Part shown: in pieces, positions 1-5,078 of the stretch
Layout: the number at the start of each line of letters is the position of its first letter
Numbering within the stretch: position 1 is the first letter of the stretch
Assembly: GCA_049314515.1 (NCBI GenBank)
Contig: JBMOEY010000095.1
Location: forward strand, 1 to 5,078
Direction of reading: 5' to 3'
Length of the DNA stretch: 5,078 nt
From: RFQD01 sp049314515
Lineage (GTDB): Bacteria; Actinomycetota; Actinomycetes; Actinomycetales; Microbacteriaceae
Notes under the pieces: generated by a model
Seen by the model: only the letters and a program-made list of their open reading frames with translations
Told to the model about the DNA's origin: nothing
Databases searched by the model: none
Translations under genes and position numbers: made by a program

Positions 1-156
1 AACGGCTCGGTCGCGGTGCCGATCATGCGCCGCGGGCGGTGCATCGCAGCCGTGGGCATCGTGGCGCACATCAACAAGTTGTATGTTGATCAACTCGTCG
101 AGATTCTCAACAAGGCGGCCGAGTCGATTGGGCACGAGTTAGAAGAGACGCACTAA
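1..156 (+). CDS. C-terminal end of a probable IclR-family transcriptional regulator (5' end outside window)
   Basis: Frame 1 is open from the first base to a TAA at 154-156 and encodes the last 51 residues of a protein. The fragment reads as a beta strand with a GSVAVPI start, a second strand IAAVGIV, and a closing amphipathic helix LVEILNKAAESIGHEL. This is the usual end of the IclR effector-binding domain, where a 'VPV...G.viaalsv' hairpin precedes a terminal helix with an 'l..aA..is..lg' pattern. IclR proteins are DNA-binding regulators that sense small metabolites and often control degradation operons next to them. The stop codon overlaps the start of the hydrolase gene by one base, so the two are probably co-transcribed and translationally coupled. 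The DNA-binding N-terminus is not visible, so the assignment rests on the short tail alone. Another ligand-binding domain with a similar end cannot be excluded. Confidence 0.68.
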   Translation, partial: NGSVAVPIMRRGRCIAAVGIVAHINKLYVDQLVEILNKAAESIGHELEETH

Positions 157-953
157 TGGCCGTGCCAGATCTCGAGGCCGTGGTGTCGGGTCTAGCCCTC
201 GAACCCTCTGCCACCGAGGTGGTGATTCTCGGGTCAGCGCTCGGGTCGGACCACCGCATCTGGGATGACGCGTTGCCCGAGTTGGAAGCTCTGTTCACGG
301 TCATTCGATTCGACCTCCCCGGGCACGGTGTCACGCCGCGGGCCGAGAGCCGCTTCACGATGGATGAGCTCGCCGACGCCGTCATCGAACTTGCCGACCG
401 ACAGGCCGTTCACACGTTCCGCTTCGCGGGTGTCTCGATCGGCGGGGCGCTCGCGCTCGTGCTCTCGCGACGCTATCCCGAGCGCGTGGTGGCGGCCGGC
501 GTCGTCTGCTCGGCGGCCACGTTCGGCGGAGTAACCTCCGGCTTCCTCGAGCGCGCCGAAAGCGTGCGCGCCGAAGGCATGGGGTTTGTCACTCCAGCGA
601 TTCCCGGCCGGTGGTTTGCGCCCGCGTTCATCGAACACGAACCCGAAATAGTCGAGAGAATCGTCGACATGGTCGGTTCCTGCGATCCCGAAGGCTATGC
701 ACAGTGTTGCGAGGCGTTGGCTACCTATGACGAATCCGCGCGTCTCGGTGAGATATTGGTGCCGGTCGTCGTGGTGAGCGGGGAACTCGATCCGGGTAGC
801 ACTCCCCAAGCCGGTGCTGTCGTCGCCGAGGGGGTTCGCAACGGCCGTCTCGCCGTGATAGCCGGTGCCTCTCACCTGGCGGTCGTGGAAATACCGCACG
901 ACGTGATGCGGGAGCTCGTTCTTCGTTTCACTGGAGAGGTGCCCATCCGTTAG
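156..953 (+). CDS. Alpha/beta hydrolase, 3-oxoadipate enol-lactonase (PcaD)-like
   Basis: A complete 265-residue cytoplasmic protein of usual PcaD length (about 260), with no signal peptide or membrane segment. Visible fold marks are an oxyanion-loop region GSALGSDHRIWD (26-37), matching the 'nSLGtd..mWd' block of enol-lactonases, then DLPGHG (53-58), the nucleophile elbow GVSIGG with Ser94, a helical lid (about 124-190) containing YAQCCEALATYD, the acid-bearing loop GELDPGSTP with Asp212, and the catalytic His240 in GASHLAVVEIP. The Ser-Asp-His triad is therefore intact. PcaD hydrolyses 3-oxoadipate enol-lactone to 3-oxoadipate in the beta-ketoadipate branch of aromatic degradation. The N-terminus is short and lacks the usual 'G..l.y...G' strands, and no other pathway gene is in view, so the real substrate may be another ester or lactone. 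The ATG sits in TAATG with the upstream regulator's stop. An AGAAGAG stretch at 141-147 is a weak ribosome binding site. Confidence 0.82.
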   Translation: MAVPDLEAVVSGLALEPSATEVVILGSALGSDHRIWDDALPELEALFTVIRFDLPGHGVTPRAESRFTMDELADAVIELADRQAVHTFRFAGVSIGGALALVLSRRYPERVVAAGVVCSAATFGGVTSGFLERAESVRAEGMGFVTPAIPGRWFAPAFIEHEPEIVERIVDMVGSCDPEGYAQCCEALATYDESARLGEILVPVVVVSGELDPGSTPQAGAVVAEGVRNGRLAVIAGASHLAVVEIPHDVMRELVLRFTGEVPIR

Positions 954-1006
954 CCTGAAAAGCCGTCATCTCGACGAGCTTGTGACTTTCGTTAGGGCCA
1001 ACGCAC
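954..1006 (+). other. 53-bp gap between hydrolase and smc, no clear promoter or terminator
   Basis: The gap holds a short CTCG-A-CGAG inverted repeat and the smc ribosome binding site, but no convincing -35/-10 pair and no stem followed by a T run. The hexamer CGTTAG occurs at its start (948-953) and again at 990-995, probably by chance. Either smc is read through from the hydrolase gene or its promoter lies inside the hydrolase coding region or is too weak to recognise by eye. Confidence 0.5.
994..997 (+). promoter_or_regulatory. Weak ribosome binding site of smc, before a GTG start
   Basis: AGGG lies 9 bases before GTG at 1007. In the smc frame a TGA at 983-985 blocks any earlier start, and no ATG, GTG or TTG codon lies between it and 1007, so this GTG is the earliest possible start. 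The resulting N-terminus, MYLKSLTLKGFKSF, is the standard Smc beginning. Confidence 0.7.
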
Positions 1007-4000
1007 GTGTACTTGAAGAGCCTCACCCTCAAAGGCTTCAAGTCGTTCGCCCAGCCGACCACGTTCGCCTTTGAGACGGGTGTCACGTGTGTGGTGGGTC
1101 CCAACGGGTCGGGCAAGTCGAACGTCGTCGATGCGCTGGCCTGGGTGATGGGTGAACAAGGCGCCAAGACGCTCCGCGGCGGAAAGATGGAGGACGTCAT
1201 CTTCGCCGGCACCTCAACCCGAGGTCCGCTGGGTCGTGCGGAAGTCTTACTCACCATCGATAATTCCGATGGTGCGCTGCCCATCGAGTACAGCGAAGTC
1301 ACCATCTCGCGCACACTGTTTCGCAACGGCCAGAGTGAGTACGCAATTAATGGAGAAAGCTGCCGTTTGCTCGACGTGCAAGAACTCCTGAGCGACTCCG
1401 GTCTCGGTCGGGAGATGCACGTCATCGTCGGACAGGGGCGCCTCGACGACGTGCTCGCCGCCGGCCCCGAGGATCGTCGTGGTTTCATCGAAGAAGCCGC
1501 GGGCATTCTCAAGCACCGTCGACGCAAAGAAAAGACCGTGCGAAAACTTGAGGCGATGCAAGCCAACCTCACCCGACTCAGCGACCTCGCGGGAGAAGTG
1601 CGCCGGCAACTCAAGCCCCTCGGAGCTCAGGCTGAAGTGGCGCGCGAGGCACAGTCCATTCAGGCGGAATTGCGAGATGCGCGAGCCCGACTGCTCGCCG
1701 ATGACGTCGTCACTCTGCGCTCCGCTCTCTACGTGCACAACCAGACGGAGAGCGAGCGTCACACCGAGCGAATCGTCTTGCAAGAGCAACTCGAACGCGC
1801 TGTGCTGCAGATTCGACACATCGAAGCGGACTCCTCGGCCGATGAGGTCGACGCCGCGCGTCGCCTGTTGTTCGGTCTCGAATCGACGCAGGAGCGTTTG
1901 CGCGGTCTCTTCACGCTCGCCAATCAACGACTCTCGTTTTTGGGTGCCGACTCCGAAGCAAGCCCGCTCGGGTCGGGAGTGACGCCCGCCATGATCGACG
2001 CGGGGGAGGTCGAAGTCGAACGACTCCGTGTGGCCATTGGCGAAGCCGAGACGACGTGGCGCTCATCCGGTGAGGCAACGCTGGCCGCGCGTGCGCGACT
2101 CGATGAGATCGATGAACAGATTGCCGCCGCCTCAGCCCTCGTCGCCGCCTTCGACCTCGAACTCAACACGTTGCGCGGCCGACGTAACGCGGCGGATGCA
2201 CGCCTCGCTTCGGTTCATTCGGAGATGGAACGTCAGCAATCGTCAATCGACGCCGCACGCGATCGCGCGACGCTCGCTCGGCAGGCGCTTGCGGCCGCCG
2301 AAAATGAATCGGTGAGTGATGCCGGAGCGACCGCACTCAATGACGCCTACGACCAAGCACAACGCGATGTGACAGCGGCGGATGCACTTCTCGACGAGCT
2401 GCGAGAAACACTGCACTCCCTTGAACGCGAGCGCGATTCGCTCCAAGGTCGCACGGGTGCGCTCTCGATGGCGCTCGACCAGCGCGATGGCTCGACGGCC
2501 GTTGTCGCGGCCAAGATTTCGGGCATTCGAGGTCTCGTTGCCGAGCACGTGCAGATTAAGCAGGGGTTTGAAACCGCCATTGCCGCGGCACTGGGTTCGC
2601 TCTCCGACGCGGTGCTGGCCGATAACCTCGACGCTGGAATTGCCGCAATGACCAGTGCACGAACGGCAGACTTAGGTCGCGTCGAGCTTGTCGTCGCCAG
2701 CGGTGGAGGTCGGCCGGCTGGCTCGAGTGTGAGCATTGCCGGGCTCACACCGGCGACTGATGTCGTGACCGCGCCGGATGGCGTCATAGCTCTGTTGCGC
2801 ACAACGCTCATCGCCGACGACGTGGAGGCGGCACGAGCCGCGTGGGTTGGTCCTCTGGCAAAAATTTCCGAGGACGTAACGGTCATCACTCGCGATGGAG
2901 ACGTGCTCACTCGCCACGTCCTGCGCGGCGGTTCGGCAAAGAAGCAAAGTCGAATCGAGCTCGTCGCCGAGCGTGACGCCGCTGCGAGTCGACTCACCGA
3001 CGTCGTTACCGCGATTGATTCGTCGAGATTCGCGTTGGCCGATCAGCGCGCAACGGCTGATGTCGCAAAAGAGCGAGCGGCCGCTGCGTTGAGCGCCTTG
3101 CGTGATTTCGACGCACAGCTGGCGCAACGTAGCGAGGCGCTCAACCGTGCCCGAGTGCAGTCAGAAGCGGCGGATGCGGAACTCGCCCGCATCGAAGAAG
3201 GACTCGTGGCGGCAACGGCCCAGCTCGCTCAGGCTCAAGCCGAAGCCGAGGCGGCCGCCGCCGAGTTGGTTGCCCGCGAAGCTGCGCCGCGGCCGGTGCT
3301 CGACGCGGCTGCCCGTGACGGTGCATCGGCTGAACTCGAGCGTCTGCGCGAGGCGGAAGTGCAATCGCGTCTGGATCTCGAAACGGCGCGCGAGCGGGTA
3401 CGCGCCGAAGAGTTGAGAGTGGAGAGTCTTCGCCAGCAACTCGAAGCCGACCGTCACGCAGCCGAAGAGACGGCGCGCCGAATGGTCGTTCGCCGCCGGC
3501 AAATGGAGTCGGCCACGGCGGTCACGCAAGACCTTCCGGCCGTGCTCACATCGATTGACACCTCGGTGAGCGAAGCGCGGGTCATGTTGGCGCAGCGTGA
3601 AGCGGACCGCACCGCGCTCAACGAGAAGCTGTCCGACTTGCGCCGCCAAGAATCGAGTCTTCGAGAGCGCCTCGGACAGATCACCGAAAACGTACACGGC
3701 CTGGAATTGCAGATTTATGAAAAGAAGATGCAACTCTCGAGCTTGCTGGAGCGAGCGGCGGGTGAACTCGGTCTCGACGAAGACGTGCTCGTTGCCGAAT
3801 ACGGACCCGAGATCGAGATTGTCGTTGCGACCGTCAACGCTGGAGAGGCCGGTGAGAGCCAGGAGGCGTCCACCAAACCGTTCGTGCGCGCCGAGCAAGA
3901 GGAGCGTCTCGTACGCGCCGAGCGCAAGATCTCGCAGCTCGGACGCGTCAACCCTCTGGCACTCGAGGAATTCTCGGCGCTGGAGCAACGTCATCAATTC

Positions 4001-4558
4001 TTGACGGACCAACTCAAAGATTTGGATAACACACGAAAAGACTTGATGACCATCATCGACGAGGTCGACTCGACCATGCAGTCGGTGTTCGCTGCCGCCT
4101 ACGACGACGTTGCGCGCGCGTTCACAAGCGTCTTCCCGATTCTCTTCCCGGGCGGTCAGGGCAGCATCTCGCTCACAAACCCCGACGACCTGCTCACCAC
4201 CGGTGTCGATGTTATGGTCAAACCGGCGGGAAAGAAGATCGACCGACTGTCCTTACTTTCGGGTGGAGAGCGCTCGCTCGCGGCCGTCGCGTTCTTGGTG
4301 GCTATCTTCAAGGCTCGCCCCAGTCCGTTTTACATCCTGGATGAGGTCGAGGCCGCCCTCGACGACGCAAACCTCGGGCGACTCCTCGCGATTTTCGAGG
4401 AACTGCGATCCTCGAGTCAGTTGATTGTCATCACTCACCAGAAGCGCACCATGGAAATTGCGGATGCGCTCTACGGTGTTTCGATGCGCCAAGACGGTGT
4501 GTCTGCCGTCGTGGGTCAACGAGTCGAACAAAAGACCGACGAGTCTGTCGCGTCGTAA
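1007..4558 (+). CDS. smc: Chromosome segregation/condensation ATPase Smc
   Basis: Full-length 1183-residue Smc, the normal bacterial size. It dimerises at a central hinge and, with ScpA and ScpB, forms the ring-shaped condensin complex that extrudes DNA loops and helps segregate the nucleoid. The N-terminal head half holds Walker A GPNGSGKS (31-38), Q-loop Gln143 in VGQGRLDDVL and the FIEEAAGI block (160-167). A coiled coil runs from about 168 to 505, the hinge spans about 506-645 (GIRGLVAEHV to RGGS), and the returning coil covers about 646-1040. The C-terminal head half holds LGRVNPLALEE (978-988), the ABC signature LSGGE (1084-1088), Walker B FYILDE with Asp1112 and Glu1113, the D-loop AALDDA and switch His1144 in ITHQ. 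All ATPase motifs are intact. A probable flexible loop (939-958) sits near the head, and the second coil is alanine-rich around 735-760. No frameshift is seen. It is followed at 29 bp by ftsY. Confidence 0.98.
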   Translation: MYLKSLTLKGFKSFAQPTTFAFETGVTCVVGPNGSGKSNVVDALAWVMGEQGAKTLRGGKMEDVIFAGTSTRGPLGRAEVLLTIDNSDGALPIEYSEVTISRTLFRNGQSEYAINGESCRLLDVQELLSDSGLGREMHVIVGQGRLDDVLAAGPEDRRGFIEEAAGILKHRRRKEKTVRKLEAMQANLTRLSDLAGEVRRQLKPLGAQAEVAREAQSIQAELRDARARLLADDVVTLRSALYVHNQTESERHTERIVLQEQLERAVLQIRHIEADSSADEVDAARRLLFGLESTQERLRGLFTLANQRLSFLGADSEASPLGSGVTPAMIDAGEVEVERLRVAIGEAETTWRSSGEATLAARARLDEIDEQIAAASALVAAFDLELNTLRGRRNAADARLASVHSEMERQQSSIDAARDRATLARQALAAAENESVSDAGATALNDAYDQAQRDVTAADALLDELRETLHSLERERDSLQGRTGALSMALDQRDGSTAVVAAKISGIRGLVAEHVQIKQGFETAIAAALGSLSDAVLADNLDAGIAAMTSARTADLGRVELVVASGGGRPAGSSVSIAGLTPATDVVTAPDGVIALLRTTLIADDVEAARAAWVGPLAKISEDVTVITRDGDVLTRHVLRGGSAKKQSRIELVAERDAAASRLTDVVTAIDSSRFALADQRATADVAKERAAAALSALRDFDAQLAQRSEALNRARVQSEAADAELARIEEGLVAATAQLAQAQAEAEAAAAELVAREAAPRPVLDAAARDGASAELERLREAEVQSRLDLETARERVRAEELRVESLRQQLEADRHAAEETARRMVVRRRQMESATAVTQDLPAVLTSIDTSVSEARVMLAQREADRTALNEKLSDLRRQESSLRERLGQITENVHGLELQIYEKKMQLSSLLERAAGELGLDEDVLVAEYGPEIEIVVATVNAGEAGESQEASTKPFVRAEQEERLVRAERKISQLGRVNPLALEEFSALEQRHQFLTDQLKDLDNTRKDLMTIIDEVDSTMQSVFAAAYDDVARAFTSVFPILFPGGQGSISLTNPDDLLTTGVDVMVKPAGKKIDRLSLLSGGERSLAAVAFLVAIFKARPSPFYILDEVEAALDDANLGRLLAIFEELRSSSQLIVITHQKRTMEIADALYGVSMRQDGVSAVVGQRVEQKTDESVAS
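2727..2750 (+). repeat. 8-bp perfect inverted repeat with 8-base loop inside the smc hinge
   Basis: GTGTGAGC at 2727-2734 is exactly complementary to GCTCACAC at 2743-2750, with ATTGCCGG between them, so the mRNA could form a stable hairpin. It lies in the codons for about residues 574-581 of Smc. About one such repeat is expected by chance in a sequence this long, so a function is not implied. Confidence 0.5.
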
Positions 4559-4574
4559 TGACGCGTCATCACGA
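4553..4574 (+). repeat. 22-bp near-perfect palindrome at the smc/ftsY junction, possible operator or mRNA hairpin
   Basis: The core ATGACGCGTCAT (4558-4569) is a perfect 12-bp palindrome. The symmetry continues outward with TCGT on the left and ACGA on the right and only one mismatched pair (4557 with 4570), so 10 of 11 pairs match. It covers the last codon and TAA stop of smc and ends 13 bases before the ftsY ATG. No T run follows, which argues against a Rho-independent terminator. As DNA it could bind a dimeric regulator. As RNA it could form a stem just before the ftsY ribosome binding site. Confidence 0.6.
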
Positions 4575-4576
4575 AT

Positions 4577-4580
4577 AGGT
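4577..4580 (+). promoter_or_regulatory. Ribosome binding site of ftsY
   Basis: AGGT lies 7 bases before the ATG at 4588, directly after the palindrome. The nearby GTG at 4583 is out of frame with FtsY, which supports the ATG as start. Confidence 0.6.
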
Positions 4581-4587
4581 TTGTGAC

Positions 4588-5078
4588 ATGGCATCGAAGT
4601 GGTCGCTGGGCGCAAAGCTCAAAGGAATGTTCGGCCGCGCCACAATCGATGACGAGACGTGGGATGACCTCGAATCCACTTTGCTCAGCGCCGATTTTGG
4701 GCCGGACGTCGCAGACCAGGTCATCGCGCAGATGCGAGACAGGGTTGCCAAGTCTGGTGTTACGGATTCCGCCGATGTGGTGCGCTTGCTGCGCGAACTT
4801 CTCGAGGAGCGACTTGCGCGTTTTGACACGACGCTCAAGCTCAGCGAGCGCCCGGCCGTCATACTGGTCGTCGGCGTCAACGGCGTGGGCAAAACCACCA
4901 CCATCGGCAAGCTGGCCAGATTCATCTCGAGTGCCGGGCGTTCCGTCGTGGTCGGTGCGGCCGACACCTTTCGCGCCGCGGCCGTCGACCAGCTAGCCAC
5001 CTGGGCGGAGCGCGCCGGAGTCGAGGTAGTTCGCCCGCAGAGTGATGGCCAAGATCCCGCATCCGTCGCATTTCAAAC
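4588..5078 (+). CDS. ftsY: Signal recognition particle receptor GTPase FtsY (3' end outside window)
   Basis: The open frame runs off the window after 163 residues with no stop codon. FtsY is the membrane-associated SRP receptor: it pairs with Ffh and, through reciprocal GTP hydrolysis, delivers ribosomes making membrane proteins to the SecYEG translocon. Residues 1-85 form the helical N domain, with a LESTLLSADFGPDVADQVI segment (28-46) typical of the family. The G domain begins with P-loop GVNGVGKT (96-103) followed by TTIGKLA, then the DTFRAAA motif (126-132) and GQDPASVAF (154-162), which are diagnostic for the FtsY/Ffh GTPases. The GVNGVGKTTTIGKLA form favours FtsY over Ffh. The long acidic A domain of E. 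coli FtsY is absent, and the basic amphipathic start (WSLGAKLKGMFGR) may provide membrane contact. It follows smc by 29 bp on the same strand, so co-transcription is likely. Confidence 0.96.
   Translation, partial: MASKWSLGAKLKGMFGRATIDDETWDDLESTLLSADFGPDVADQVIAQMRDRVAKSGVTDSADVVRLLRELLEERLARFDTTLKLSERPAVILVVGVNGVGKTTTIGKLARFISSAGRSVVVGAADTFRAAAVDQLATWAERAGVEVVRPQSDGQDPASVAFQ

Noticed and set aside
234..899. 221-codon antisense open frame opposite the hydrolase gene
   Set aside because: It mirrors a gene with an intact catalytic triad, and the translated product is compositionally odd with no domain pattern.
980..1006. TTGTGA at 980-985 as a -35 box for smc
   Set aside because: No -10-like hexamer lies at a suitable distance before the GTG start at 1007.
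1247..1927. 226-codon antisense open frame over the Smc head and first coil, with another at 928-1614
   Set aside because: Both overlap conserved Smc ATPase motifs on the other strand and each other. No independent coding signal is visible.
2727..2750. GTGTGAGC/GCTCACAC resembles half-sites of the ideal lac operator
   Set aside because: The 8-base spacer does not fit LacI-type binding, it lies deep inside smc, and a perfect 8-bp inverted repeat is expected about once by chance here.
3161..4012. 283-codon antisense open frame opposite the second coil of smc
   Set aside because: It lies wholly inside a certain smc gene, its protein is rich in Arg, Leu and His with no recognisable motif, and high-GC coding DNA commonly leaves long open antisense frames.
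4553..4580. Rho-independent terminator after smc
   Set aside because: The palindrome is followed by AATAGGTTTGTG, not a T run, and the ftsY start codon follows within 13 bases, so a simple terminator is unlikely.
4583..4585. GTG as an alternative ftsY start
   Set aside because: It is out of frame with the FtsY reading frame that begins at 4588.

Overview
The window looks like ordinary chromosome from a high-GC actinobacterium, probably Micrococcales and perhaps Microbacteriaceae. The lines I counted by hand run about 62-65% G+C. The Smc hinge and C-terminal coil sequences (for example the AEYGP...FVRAEQEERL...LGRVNPLALEEF stretch) have an actinobacterial look, and smc is followed directly by ftsY, as in many actinobacteria. 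The family-level placement is inference from memory of such proteins, not from a search.

Layout, all on the + strand. (1) Bases 1-156 are the 3' end of a gene whose last 51 residues resemble the end of an IclR-type effector-binding domain. (2) Bases 156-953 encode a 265-residue alpha/beta hydrolase of the 3-oxoadipate enol-lactonase (PcaD) type; its ATG overlaps the previous stop codon by one base (TAATG). (3) After a 53-bp gap comes smc (1007-4558), full length at 1183 residues, with a GTG start fixed by an in-frame stop 24 bases upstream. (4) After a 29-bp gap containing a 22-bp near-perfect palindrome comes ftsY (4588 to the window end), cut off after 163 residues.

Functionally there are two units. 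The regulator and hydrolase look like a small catabolic pair, possibly for an aromatic or lactone substrate. smc and ftsY are housekeeping genes: Smc organises and helps segregate the chromosome, and FtsY is the signal recognition particle receptor GTPase. The rnc and mutM genes often found just before smc in actinobacteria are not within the 1 kb upstream seen here.

I found no RNA gene, mobile element, CRISPR array or clear Rho-independent terminator, and no evidence of a new biological system. The two most distinctive non-coding signals are the palindrome at the smc/ftsY junction and an octamer, GCGGATGC, that occurs four times, always on the same strand and always in frame as Ala-Asp-Ala within smc.
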